DNA of 64,000 bases from Perognathus longimembris pacificus. Taxonomy: Eukaryota; Chordata; Mammalia; Rodentia; Heteromyidae. Location: positions 122,984,958-123,048,957 of the forward strand of contig NC_063161.1 in assembly GCF_023159225.1 (NCBI RefSeq), written 5' to 3'. The notes beneath the pieces were generated by a model. The model was not told where the DNA came from and did no database searches. It was given only the letters and a program-made list of their open reading frames with translations. The position numbers and the translations under genes are program-made. Below are positions 34,351-45,602 of the stretch, one piece after another; within the stretch, counting starts at the first letter, position 1; each line of letters begins with the position of its first letter.

Positions 34351-35045
34351 TTATTTTTACATTCATGGTTAACATTTTTTTTCTTTTTTTTTCAACATTC
34401 CCAAACTTGTACCTGAAATCATTTTCTTTTGATTGGAGTATGTTTAAATATAGACATTCCTGGTGAAATATTCATTTATATCCAAAAACACTTTATACAT
34501 TATTTCTACTTTTGAGTAATGTAATATTTTTCTGTATATATAAATATAAACCTGTCTCTGTTCTTTCTTCCAGAATATTGATGCTCTCATGCCACTGTCT
34601 CTAGGCTTCTACTGTTGTGATTTAGAAAGTAGCCATAATTAGAAAAGCTTGAATGATTCTTTTTTCTCACTTTCTTTAAGGTTATCTCTTCAGCCTTTAG
34701 TGATTAGTAGTCTCACTTCTGAGTTTTTAATGCCTGTGTGTATGGATATATGGATGCATTCATATCATGTCACTATTCAATATGTCTGCTTCAAATACTT
34801 TGAGCTTCTTGAAATTGTTGGTTGGTACTTTTTATAAGATTTCAAAAATATCTTTTAAAATATTTCTCTTATTTCTCTGTTGTCTTCTTTAGTTTAGGTA
34901 AATATGTATTAAATGGTCTCATTAGATACTTTATGTATTTTATACTCTCTTCTATTTTCTTAATCCAATTTACCAATTCTTCATTTGACTTTCTCTAATC
35001 AGTAAAGCTTTTGTTTTGTTCTTAATTAATTTTTAATTAAACCTT
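34351..35045 (-). mobile_element. Ancient L1 remnant, part 2 (ORF1 region)
   Basis: Plus-strand text such as 'ttcttccagaatattgatgc' with 'catgccactgtctctaggct', then 'gcttctt' and 'ttggttggtactttt', follows the order of antisense old L1 ORF1 sequence. It probably belongs with 33461-33965. Confidence 0.45.
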
Positions 35046-35239
35046 GAGAGTGATCAAAGGAGATGTTTAAGAAAATACTCCTCAGCCTCAAATGTCAATA
35101 AGGTCACCCTCCATTTACTGAATAGAGTTTTCATGGCTAAAGGAATTACAAAGAATGTCTTTCTAATGCAGAGTTTGTGCAATCTTGTTTAAGTGTACTT
35201 GAAGCCTTCAGCCAGAGACTCAATGTGGAAACATAAAGA
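35046..35239. other. Unassigned sequence
   Basis: No recognised feature. Confidence 0.5.
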
Positions 35240-35635
35240 GAAATCTTGGAATAGCTTGGATCTTGAATGTCTCTCAAAAGCTCATGTATTAAAAGCTTGG
35301 GCCTTGAAGAGATGCTACTGAGTGATGTTGAAACATTTGAGAATTGGAGTGTTAGTGAGAGGTCCTTTCGTTAGGGAAATTCCCTCCAAAGGATTACTTG
35401 GTCCTATTGTGTTCCTCTCTCTTTTCTTCATTGTTCATGATGTGAGCAAGTTTTTACCAGCACATTCTCTTACCAGGATGTGCTTCTTTGTCTCAGACCC
35501 AAAGCAAACAAGGGCAATCAATCATGGGCTGGAACCTCCCAAACTGAGCTACAATAAGTCTTTTCTTTTTGTAATCTCTTTAACTCAAATATTTTGTTTC
35601 CATAGCAGAAAGATGACTATTACAGCTATATAGTC
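35240..35635 (+). mobile_element. MaLR-type (MLT/MST-like) LTR, old
   Basis: Sense blocks occur in the expected order: 'gatcttgaatgtctctcaaa', 'agctcatgtattaaaagctt', 'gggccttgaagagatgctac', 'atgatgtgagcaagttttta', 'agacccaaagcaaacaaggg', 'ctggaacctcccaaactgag', then 'aataagtcttttctttttgt' as the polyadenylation region. This matches mammalian ERVL-MaLR LTR structure. It has no coding capacity; the 103-codon frame inside it is chance. Confidence 0.6.
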
Positions 35636-35847
35636 TTCCCACACGAGGGAATCTGTGGTGAAAAGTCATCTTTTTTTTTCATGTGGCCAGCAATAGTAAT
35701 AAATAAATAATAGGAAAATAATTTTCTTGGGAGACTGAGTAGATGGAAATCTGAAATAATGGTACTGCTTATTTTAAAATATTTGTTCACAAGATAGATT
35801 ACTTTTATTTATCAGCAGCCAATCAAATTAAAAGAATTAATTGTAGC

Positions 35848-36050
35848 TAGGTGACAGGGGCTCATGCCTGGAACCCTAGCTACTCAGAAGGCTGAGATCT
35901 GGGGATTATGGTTCAAAGCCAGCCTGAACATAAAAACCCATGAGACTCTTATTTCTATTTAATCATTAAAAAGCTGGATGGCAAGGAAGGTATGGCTCAA
36001 GTAGTAGAGTGGTAGACTTTAGAGTAAAAAAAAAAGCCCAAGCACAGTAT
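35848..36050 (+). repeat. 7SL/Geo-type dimeric SINE
   Basis: Left half: 'ggggctcatgcctggaaccc', 'tagctactcagaaggctgag', 'ggttcaaagccagcctgaac'. Right half: 'ggtatggctcaagtagtaga', then A-rich. The 3' tail grades into the duplicated CA-repeat unit. Confidence 0.8.
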
Positions 36051-36082
36051 GCAGATCCAAACTCTAAGTAAGGAACAGAGAA

Positions 36083-36137
<55 letters not shown>

Positions 36138-36166
36138 GATCCAAACTCTAAGTAAGGAACAGAGAA

Positions 36167-36198
<32 letters not shown>
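36051..36198. repeat. Duplicated 84-bp unit containing (CA)n
   Basis: Unit 1 (36051-36134) is gcagatccaaactctaagta + aggaacagagaaata + (CA)~25. Unit 2 (36135-36198) repeats the same 35-bp non-repetitive lead and then (CA)~14. The leads are identical, so the duplication is recent or homogenised. Minus-strand frames of repeated CV residues are translations of this microsatellite. Confidence 0.92.
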
Positions 36199-36200
<2 letters not shown>

Positions 36201-38016
36201 CCACATGCACACTAACCTAATTGATTAATGTATTGCAAGGTTAATAATGCTTGAAGACATTGACATTTTTTATTTTTATCATATCTGTTCATAATATTGA
36301 GGATTTTCTAATGGTCAGTGAGTGTAGAATAATTTTATACCATGTAGATTATATCTAGCTGTTCAGAATTTCAAAATTTTCTATGAGGCAAAAGTTCATT
36401 TGGAAGGATCATAGTTAAACTTAAGTTTTTCTCAGATCTTAACCTGATTTAGACATGTTTGGCTTTATGACAAACTTATGAAATGCTCACAAAAGACAGT
36501 CACAGGTTTCTTGAGTGGTAGATGGTCAATGTAGAGAGTTCATAATTTTCCTAGGTTTCTCATAATGATTATATTATTTTTTGAGGCAAGCACTCTTGCC
36601 ACTAGGCCATACTCACAGCCACCACATTATTTTTTATTTTCTCTATTGTGAAATTTTGATCTTCCTCTGGAAGAATTTTTTTTTCTTTTGTGCTATATAA
36701 ATATCTCCCTTCTGGAACTGCAGTCAATGCCACCGACTCACCATTTTTTAAGGAAATGATGCTTACCTAGTCACAATCAAGCCCAGGCCTTCCAGTTGGG
36801 TTCCTAGGAGCAATGCAAACATCTGTACCAGGTGGCTAAGAGGCCTTTTCTAGGACTCTTATTTCTTGACACTTTTCTGCTAATTTTAGCTGCTACTATC
36901 AAATTGATCATATTTCAGGATTGAGTGTTGATACAAGCTTACCACTGTGTCCCAAGAACAGACAATATATGTCATAGATGAGACAAGGTCGTCTTGACTA
37001 AATCTTTTTATTCAAGATTATCAAGTAATGAAGTCAGAAAAACCCCGAAGATGATATGAGTCATTACTTTATGTATTCTGACTTAAAAAGAGTTTTATTC
37101 ATTTTCAGTTTTAGGGAATGTGGCAAGCACACAAAAACCTGTCTACGTTTATGTAAATTTTCTCCTATTGTTGTCCCTTCTAGACTGACAAATTACAAAG
37201 AGGTGTCTTCTCTGGGTACATTCACTGCCAAAATTTATCATGCCACCTTCTCCAGACTGAGTCAGCCCCAAGCTAAGGGGAAGGCATTGAGGCACAGGAA
37301 GCTAAAGGCATGATTTCAGTACCGGATCATGTCTCTTAAGTTGGGCATCTTTGCCTGCATGAGATCACCTTTAAGGGCCTCCACTGACATTGCTCTTTAG
37401 ACGATTGTTGATTCCTCAAAGTACAAAGGTGGGTGGTTCTTTCTGTCCTATGTATCCAAGGTTGGAAGCTCACCTTCATGGAATTGGCCTCTCATCTAAA
37501 GCTCCATCTCCTTTCTGGCAACCAGCACCAAGAATGATCTCATTCCACTGGGAAGACATCTGTCTACATTCAAATGGACTCTAAGAACCTCTGACATCAT
37601 GTAAGATCTTCACATGCCAGTTCCAGTGGAGATTTTATTCTATAACAGGTTTTAGAGAGAAATGTTGGACCCCATTTCATTTTTTGTGTTTGTAGAAGTA
37701 TATTGCTTCAAAGAGTTGTGAAGATAAATGTCACTGATGGTTGCATAAGTGTATGAATGCTTGTAATAGCACTGTATTATATACTTAAAATGGTTATGAT
37801 AGTAAATTTTGTCAGGTGCATTTTATAACAATGAAAAGGTAAATGCAGCAAAAAGGAATTTTAAAGTATCTATTGTCCATACACTTATTTGAAAGAAATA
37901 TTAAGTTAATTAGAGAAGAAGGAAAATGGTCTATGTCAGAGACTCTAGTGCATTTAATGGAATGAAGAAGATGGAGAAGGAATAGATATTGGTAAAATAA
38001 AATATTTTTTTCTCCC
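36199..38016. other. Mostly unassigned sequence with a fragment of an ID-type SINE head
   Basis: 36581-36620 (gaggcaagcactcttgccac, taggccata) is a ~40-bp antisense piece of the ID/Geo dimer 5' head. The rest, including 37056-37620 with two short plus-strand frames, shows no recognised domain or repeat. Confidence 0.45.
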
Positions 38017-38092
38017 TGGGGCTAAAACCCAGGGCTGCATGCATTGCCAAGCAATTTTTTACTATTGAGTTTTATTCCTAGCCTCTAAGATG
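38017..38092 (-). repeat. ID-like SINE monomer, diverged
   Basis: Plus-strand 'ggggctaaaacccagggctg', 'catgcattgccaagcaa' and 'gagttttattcctagcc' is an antisense tRNA-Ala-type ID monomer without the Geo-like half. Confidence 0.65.
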
Positions 38093-38274
38093 AAATATTT
38101 TATCCATAGTATTTGTAATTGAAGTAAAAGATAGTAGTTTTCTTGAAATAATAATACTAACAACTTAATGATGAATGTACTTGTGAAATTAATGGTAGTG
38201 ATAATACATGGGATAGGAGAAAGGAATTAGGAATGGTTTGATACTAAGGTACATTACTGCTTTTGAGGAAATAA

Positions 38275-38497
38275 AGTGCCTGTAATCCTGGCTGCTCAGA
38301 AAACTGAGGTCTTAGGACCACCGTTCAAAGCCAAACTGCACAGGAAAGTCTGTGAGGTTCTTTTCTCTAACTAAGCACCAGAAAAGCCAAAAGTGGAGAT
38401 GTGGTTCAAGTGGTAAAGCGCCAGCTTTGATCAGAAAAGCTCAGGGACAGCAACTCAGTCCCAGAGTTCAAGATCCAGGACCCACAGACCAAAGAAT
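38275..38497 (+). repeat. 7SL/Geo-type dimeric SINE
   Basis: Left half from 'gtgcctgtaatcctggctgc'. Right half 'gtggttcaagtggtaaagcg' to 'gttcaagatccaggaccca'. Complete except for the first bases, with no long tail. Confidence 0.8.
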
Positions 38498-39755
38498 TAC
38501 AGTTGTTTTCAGTATTTGAGGAATTCACATCTTCAGATTAAACCAACCAAAATAGTTTTAAATTTACATTTCTTGAACATGTTCAGTTTTTTCTTGTCAT
38601 TCAGTATTCCCTAAGTGATACAATGTGATTACATAACAATTACATTTTATTAGTTGTGATTTAGATATGATTCAAATTATACAAGAGAAGTGATGATCTG
38701 GAGGGTGGGGCAAGTTGATGGGTTAGAAACATCCTACATTTAACTCTCTAAATGAGAAGGGTCAACCTAACAAAAGAGAGGCTGTCTTCTGAAAAATGGA
38801 AGACTGAGAGAGCATCTCTTGTTGAATAGGGCCAGACTCAGAAAGACAAATGTCATGTTTTCTTAGGTAGAAACTAGGTCTAAAATTAAAAGAACATGAA
38901 TTTAACATGGGAGACTTTTAGAGGGAACAAGTGGTAGAAGGAAAAGTGTTAGAAAAGAATGATAGAGATGAGTATAATCAAATTATATGTATACATAAAA
39001 ATGGATTAATAAAACTGAAAATTTAAAATAAACGGAAGAGTGGGAATAAGAAAGAGTAATTAAGTGTGTAAATTTGGTCAGAGATATTATACGCATGTAG
39101 GGCCATTTGTCAATTATGTCCATTTGTACAGTTAGTAGATATTAAAAATGAATTATTCAAGAATATTTGCATATGCAATTGGCAAATATCACATTCTTTT
39201 ATCTAAAAGACTTTGATGACTGAAATATCTAGAATCAATCCACTGTGGATATTGACATGTGACTGTATAATTCTGCTTAAAAGTACACTTGAACTAGGTA
39301 TGGATGTATTCTTCAATCTCTAGGGAACCAGCTAAAATAATTTAAAACAAAATTATACCAGATATTCTACAAAAAGAAATAAAGTAAAATTATATGAAAT
39401 GTTTGTATAAAAGGCTCAATTACAGTTTCAAAAATGAAAAACAAATGGAAGGCAACAGTAGGAACAATGAACAAGAGCAACAGTTAGGAAATGGATAACA
39501 TAAATCATCTACATACTAATCTACATACATCGATACTTATTTTAAATATCAATTGTTTAAATACACAGTGTAATAAGGTTGTCAGAATAGGCCAAAAATA
39601 AAATTTAACAAATTGGTTATAAGAACAAATTGGTTATAAATTGGTTATAAGAAATGGTGTTTATTTTGTGTATTTAGTGTATAGTATTATTATCTTTAGT
39701 AAATATGTTGCACAGAAGATCCATAGAACTCAATCATCTTGTTTAAGTGAAACTT
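38498..39755. other. Unassigned AT-rich sequence with a small local repeat
   Basis: An imperfect tandem of 'attggttataa' units lies at about 39611-39652. No gene is recognised. Confidence 0.5.
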
Positions 39756-39759
39756 AGTA

Positions 39760-39823
39760 TTTGGTGTGTGTGTGTATGTGTGTGTGTGTGCATGTGTGTG
39801 TGTGTATATGTGTGTGTGTGTAC
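39760..39823. repeat. (TG)n microsatellite
   Basis: An interrupted TG repeat of about 64 bp with TA, CA and TATA interruptions. Confidence 0.95.
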
Positions 39824-39825
39824 AT

Positions 39826-40012
39826 GGCTCTTTTGTCAACAACTGGTTCTCTACCACTTGAACCACACATCCAGTTTGACATTCTGTTGGTTAATTGGAG
39901 ATGGAGTCCCATGGACTTTCCATTCAGGGTTGGTTTCAATCTTAGACTCTCATATCTCTCAATCTCCTGAGTAGCTAGGGTTACAGGTGTGACCCCCACA
40001 CCAGCACCAAGA
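39826..40012 (-). repeat. 7SL/Geo-type dimeric SINE, tail end replaced by (TG)n
   Basis: Plus-strand 'tctctaccacttgaaccaca' (Geo-like), 'tggttaattggagatggagt' (centre) and 'ctcctgagtagctagggtta', 'caggtgtgacccccacacca' (7SL-like head). The 3' tail side abuts the TG repeat. Confidence 0.75.
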
Positions 40013-40013
40013 T

Positions 40014-41277
40014 TGTTTAATTTTTTTCTTTATTGCCAAAGTGTAGTACAGAGGGGTTACAGATTCATGTATAAGGCAGTGAGTACATTTCTTGTTCAAC
40101 CTGTTACCTCCTCCTTCACTTCCCTCTCCCCCTCCCCCCTTTCCCTCTTCCCCTGTGAGTGGTACAGTTGGTTTACACCAAATGGTTTTGTAAGTATTGC
40201 TTTTGGAATGGTTTGTCTTTTTATCCTTTGTCTCTCGAATATGATATTCCCTTTCCCTTCCCTAGTTCTAATACCCATATAAACAGTATCCAGGGCACTC
40301 AGATGAGATACAGTGATAGCGGGGGTGCAACCACAGGGAAGGAATGCAAGAGAAACAAGACAAAACAATCAATCAAACAGACAGGAAAACAAAACAAAAC
40401 AAAAAGGTATGGTTTCACATGGCATGTTGCAAATAATTACAACTGTGATATAATACTTGTTCTCGTAATGTGGAGTTCATTTCACTTAGCATCATCTTAT
40501 GTGATCATATGGGTGTGTAGATATTGGGCTATTTTGATATTTTTCTATGACTAGCCTAGTCATGTACTAGCTATTCCCTATGAAGGACACCATAGTGCTA
40601 ATGATTCTTTGGGTCTGGTCACTTCACGTACTATGATTATTTCCAAGTCCTTCCATTTCCTTACAAATGGGCAGTATCTTTCCTTCTGATAGAGGCATAG
40701 AATTTCATTGTGTATATGTACCACATTTTCCTGATCCGCTCGTCTACTGAAGGGCATCTGGGTTGGTTTCAAATTTTAGCAATGACAAATTGTGCTGCAT
40801 TGAAAATAGTTGTGCTGGTGGCTTTAGTGTGGCCTTGCTTGTAATCTTCTGGATAGATATCCAAAAGTGGGGCTGCTGAGTCATAGGGGGCTTTCTTAGG
40901 AGCCTCCACACTGCTTTCCAGAGGGGTGGAACAAGTTTGCATTACCATCAACAATATAGTAGGGTTCCCTTTTGGCCACATCCCCTCCAGCATTTGTTAT
41001 TATTAGATTTCCTGATAATGGACATTCTTACTGGGGTGAGATGGAATCTCAATTTTGTTTTGATTTGCATTTCTTTTATGGCCAGTGATGTAGAACCACT
41101 TGTTCATGTGTCTCTTGGCCATTCTCATTTCCCCTTCAGCAAAGTCTCTTTTTAGGTCTTTTTCCCATTTGTTGAGGAATTTAACTTTTTGAGTTCTGTG
41201 TATATTTTAGATATCAGGCCTTTGTCTGTTGTATGGCTGGTAAAGATCTTCTCCAAATCTGTGGGATTTCTGTTTAA
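40014..41277 (-). mobile_element. 5'-truncated L1, 1.25 kb
   Basis: The left end is the T-rich tail complement (40021 on), followed by antisense 3' UTR with its CT-rich tract (40110-40150) and ORF2 C-terminal coding (the Cys-rich region near 41000 and the connection domain up to 41274). A short tgtttaa flanks both sides (40014-40020 and 41271-41277), a possible but weak target-site duplication. The frame is broken; pieces at 40578-40993 encode ORF2 tail residues (DYKQGHTKATSTTIFNAAQF). Confidence 0.88.
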
Positions 41278-42240
41278 AATTTTTTATTTAAAAATCTACT
41301 TCATCTTTCATATGCATAGTCACTCAATTCTCTTCAGTTTATTATTTCTATGAAAGGAAAAAAATTCTTTGCTTTCTTTGTGTATAAAATAAATGAATTA
41401 TAAGAAGTATATATCTAGATTTTTGTTTTTTAATCCATATATCTACTTCAATTATTTGGTTGGAGTCTTTAATCTATTTATACTTACTATAACTTACAAC
41501 ACAGTTGACAAAGAAAATGAACAAAGGAATTGGACAGGTTTTGAAAAAAGTTCAAATGGCAAACAGACTTAATGTTATTATTGTTACTCTAGGCTTAATG
41601 TTATCATTTCGTTGTTTCCTTTGTCCATTTTTACTCTAGCTGCCTTCATTTGTGTTTCAATGAGATTTTAGAAAACCTGATATGATTAAATCTTTTCGTG
41701 TGTCCACTAAGATATTTTTTTTTCTTGAAGTTAATGTGGAGTCAACAAAGATATGCTGTGACATTATTTTAAGTTAATAGCAATTTAACTTTAGTTATAC
41801 ACAAAATTCTACATCTTTAATTCCCTTTCTCCCTTTGCCTTTTATGTCATTTATAGCACAATTTAAATTTCACTTTCAAATCCACTAAGTGATTAGGTAG
41901 TTAAATATTTACTCTTATCCTTTAATAGAATTAATAGTTATTTATGAACTACCATGTATGTTGATTCACACAAATAATTACCTTTGACAATGAGTTCTAT
42001 ATTTTATGTGTTCTGTTATTACTTTTCATTTTTTTTGTAAAGTTGAAGAGGCCTTTTTCATGTTTTATAGAACAAGGGAAGTGGTGGTAAAAATTATGAG
42101 CTTTTTCTCTCAGAGTCTTTATCTCTTCTTAATTTCTCTTTAACTTTTGAAGAACAACTCTTTTAAATATCTTTCAGCACTTCAAATATATCTTCCTGTC
42201 TGCCTATGGAAAAATATTCTATGGAACTTATTTAACAATT
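41278..42240 (-). mobile_element. Ancient L1 remnant (ORF1 region), partly unassigned
   Basis: From about 41700, blocks such as 'ggtaaaaattatgagctttt', 'tctctcagagtctttatctc' and 'tctttcagcacttcaaatat' resemble antisense ORF1-region sequence of old L1s. 41278-41700 is AT-rich and uncertain. Confidence 0.4.
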
Positions 42241-42835
42241 ACTCATTCATTTTTATTTCTGCAGGCTTTTGATGCATTTATTCGAATGTTCAGAAAGTTT
42301 TTAGTATGCACCAGTTACAATCTTATTTTTTGTCTTCCCATGAGATACTTGTCTAACATACAACCTTCTAATGTTTCTCAACCTTTTGCTTTCTCACTTC
42401 TAATGTTTGTTGCTTTGTTCTCCTTTTCTGTTTTCCCCAACCCTCAGAGTTTATATTTTAAAATCCCTTTATTGTAATTTTAATGAGGTTTAGGGAAGTA
42501 TTAAAAGATCATTTTAAAATTTTCTTTACTTGGAAATTGATTTAAACTTTTGTCTTAATTTATGTATTGTAATCAATAGCTTAAATGTCATATAGGAATG
42601 CCACAGCAATATTATAGAAGGAGGTGGTAGAAACTCATGATTAAGAAGAGTAATGAGAACAATTTTGTAGGATATGATAAGACTGCCTTAAAAATTGTCT
42701 AAGTTTGAGGTGCCTAGCAAGAATATTTTTGTTAATTTAAGGACACTATTACAAGGACAATGTATTATCAATTAGATGTCTACTTAAACAATTTCTATTA
42801 AAGTAAAATTTGCTTATAAAACATTTATGAAACTC
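42241..42835. other. Unassigned AT-rich sequence
   Basis: No recognised gene or repeat. Confidence 0.45.
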
Positions 42836-43042
42836 TTTTTTTTTTTTTTTTGCCATTCCTGGGGCTTGAACTCAAGGCCTGAGCAGTGTCCCTGGCTTCT
42901 TTTTGCTCAAGGCTAGCATTCTACCACTTGAGCCACAGTGCCACTTCTGGCTTTTTCTGTGTATGTGGTGCTGAGGAATTGGATCCAGGGCTTCATGTAT
43001 ACAAGACAAGCACTTTATCTCTAGGCCATATTCCCAGCCCTC
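42836..43042 (-). repeat. ID/Geo-type dimeric SINE, moderately diverged
   Basis: Poly-T, then 'tgccattcctggggcttgaa', the Geo-like half, then the ID-like half ending 'ccatattcccagccct'. It is full length with more substitutions than the copies near 12, 19 and 62 kb. Confidence 0.88.
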
Positions 43043-43128
43043 ATCAAACACTTATGATCTCCTAGTATAAATCAAGTATTTAAAGTGGTTTACATTTAGA
43101 ACATTTTGAAGATATTTAGATGTGAATC

Positions 43129-43387
43129 AGGGGCTGGTGGCTCATGCTTGTGATGCTACTTATTCAGGAAGCTCAGATCTGAGGATTGCAGTTCAAAGCC
43201 AGCCAGGGCAACAAAGTCCTATGGGGCTACCAAAAAGCCAGAAGTGAAGCTGTGGCTCAGTAGTCGTTCTTGGCTTGAGCAAACAAGCAAGCAAGCAAAC
43301 AAACAAAACAAAACAAAACAATAACAACAAAAATAACTCCCCTCAGGAACAGTGCCTAGGCCATAAGTTCAAGCTACAGGATAAGGT
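43129..43387 (+). repeat. 7SL/Geo-type dimeric SINE with an internal AC/AG-rich expansion
   Basis: The left half runs from 'ggggctggtggctcatgctt' and the right half from 'gaagtgaagctgtggctcag'. The right half is interrupted by a (CAAG)n/(CAAAA)n tract at about 43278-43332. The Geo-like end (gttcaagctacaggata) resumes after it. Confidence 0.75.
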
Positions 43388-44245
43388 ACATTCACCCTCT
43401 CCCTCCCAAAAAAGAAAGAAGATATCAGATATCAATTATGGCACAATAAGCCAAGAAATAAGCTTTTCTCTTATTTCCTAATGCTGTAGGCTTCTGAAAT
43501 TCTTAATCATCTGTAAGTTACTAAATTCAAAATCTTCATGCTGTATCACCTCTGCCTATACTGCTTTTCTTCCCTTACATTTCTTGTTGGATACCACCCT
43601 GATTAAACTCATTGACTCTCAAGAGATTTTTTTTTTTTATGAAGTCGGATTTCTTAAAAAAATGTTTTGTTGTATGTTTGATACTCAAGGAGGAGGGATT
43701 AACAATGCCATGCAGCACAACACAGCATCCTTCTTTCTCCTGTTTTACTTTTTGGTGGTGCTGAGAATTCAAGGCCATGTGATCGCCAGGCCAGATATGA
43801 CCACTTGTGCCAGCCTTGTTCCCGGCTCCTATATTTGCCTCCTGTTAGCTGCATTTATGGGCCTTCACCAGTCCCTCCACACTAGCTAGCTAGTCTTTCT
43901 CTACATCTGCCCTTGAAAAGAATATGAACTTCACACTGATTATTCCACTTCACTGATCACTGGACTTCAGTTACATTGTAGGATTCTTCTCCTCAGCCTC
44001 TCTTTAAGTGTCTCTTCCTCAATTTAACTGTTTTCATAATGCAGGACAAATAAACTTTCTTCAATAAGTTGTAGATTTATGTCTTTGTATGAGAGGAGGC
44101 TGATGTCATTGGTTTAATACAATTTATATTTAATATGTATATCATGCTTTCCTGTGGGCCCACAGAGCCGTCATCTCCATGTACTCCTTCAGGGTGCCAT
44201 TTCTTTACCTTGGACAAAGGCACAGAAGTTCTTGGAGGATGTCAC
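43388..44245. other. Unassigned sequence, target of the twin-primed L1
   Basis: No gene is recognised. A 101-codon plus-strand frame at 43584-43889 has no domain. An AATAAA occurs near 44050 without supporting features. Confidence 0.4.
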
Positions 44246-45221
44246 AAGAAATATTAGATCTTTAGCCCATTTGTCAAGGGGGCAGTTGGTTCTTTGAGGT
44301 TTTGTTTTAGAGGAATTTTTTTTAAGTTCTAAATATATTTTAGATATGAGGCCTTTGTCTGTTGTATGGCTGATAAAGATCTCCCAATCTGTGGGCTGTT
44401 TATCTTGCAAGCTATGTCCTTTGCTGTGCAAAAGCTCTGTAGTTTGATGCAATCCCATTGGTCCAACCTTTCTTTGGTTTGTTGTGTTTTGGGGCCTGTA
44501 TTAAGAAAGTTTCATCCTGTGCCAATGAGTCCAAGTGTTTCTCTTATTCCTTCTTGTAGTGTTTTCAGGGTATCTGATTTCACCTCAAGGTCTTTGATCC
44601 ATTTGGAATTGATTTTCGTGCAGGATGATATATAAGATCTAGTTTTAATTTGTTACAAGTGTTGAACCAGATCCAAAGGAACATGGAGTCTATGGTTTCC
44701 CTCATTAGAAATAATTAGTACACATCTAGGATAGTACTAGCAGAAGATCACAATAGCTCAATAGCTATGCCCATATGAACACATAAGATGATGCTAAGCA
44801 AAATGAACTTCAAGTTATGGAAACAAGTGCTATATCATTGTTGTTGTTATTTTCAACATGCCATGTGAAACTGTACCTTTTCCTTTTGTATTTCTTTCCC
44901 ATGGTTTTACCCCTGATATCACTGTAAATGATTTTAGTACCCTGGGTATCATATATACATGGATCAGTAGGGAAGGGAAAGGGAATACCAAAACTGAGAG
45001 ACAAAAGAAAAAAAGACAAACCAATGCAACAAAACTATATGATGTAAACTAATTGAAGAACTCATGGGGGGAGAGGAAAATGGGGAATGGGGAGGCGGGG
45101 GAAAAAATGAAGGAGGAGGTAACAAGTTAGACAGGAAATGTACTCACTGCCTTACATATGAAACTATAACCCCTCTGTACTTCACTTTGACAATAAAGAA
45201 ATTTAAAAAAGAAATATTAGA
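44246..45221 (+). mobile_element. Twin-primed (5'-inverted) L1 with 13-bp target-site duplication
   Basis: 44259-44668 is L1 ORF2 sequence in minus orientation (frame 44189-44458 retains an [20 protein letters not shown] stretch). 44671-45208 is the L1 3' UTR in plus orientation, ending 'acaataaagaaatttaaaa'. The two segments are not adjacent in a normal L1 and meet at 44667-44671 with CCAG-type microhomology. The duplication aagaaatattaga lies at 44246-44258 and 45209-45221, so the whole inverted structure arose in one insertion event. Confidence 0.9.
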
Positions 45222-45602
45222 GCTTGGAAGTATAACATCGCTTCTCACACTTTACCACCTAGAATTCTTTCTCAAATCCACCTTACCTGTGTGGCAGCTT
45301 GAAAAATAAAATATACTGTATACTTTGGGAAAACTAAATGTGGTTTTATAAACAGAGGATTCTTTCTGTCATCCTTTAAAAATACTAATCTGTTTTGTTA
45401 AACAAAAGCCCCATATATATCCACTCATTTTCTAGAAACTTAATGGAAAATTTATTCTCATACATGAACTCATCATTTTTATTATTAGCATATATTAACT
45501 GTAGTCAAGGCTTTCTCAGTGATATATATCTATTCATGTAAGCAGTGTACTTTGATCACATTCATCTCCTTTGTTACTGTTTGAAATCTCCTCTCCTTTG
45601 TT
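45222..45602. other. Unassigned AT-rich sequence
   Basis: No recognised gene or repeat in about 380 bp. Confidence 0.5.

Noticed and set aside
36051..36198. CRISPR-like regular repeat
   Set aside because: Only two units and a dinucleotide spacer in a mammalian repeat landscape. It is a microsatellite duplication.
35966..36212. Frames of repeated Cys-Val
   Set aside because: They are translations of the (CA)n microsatellite.
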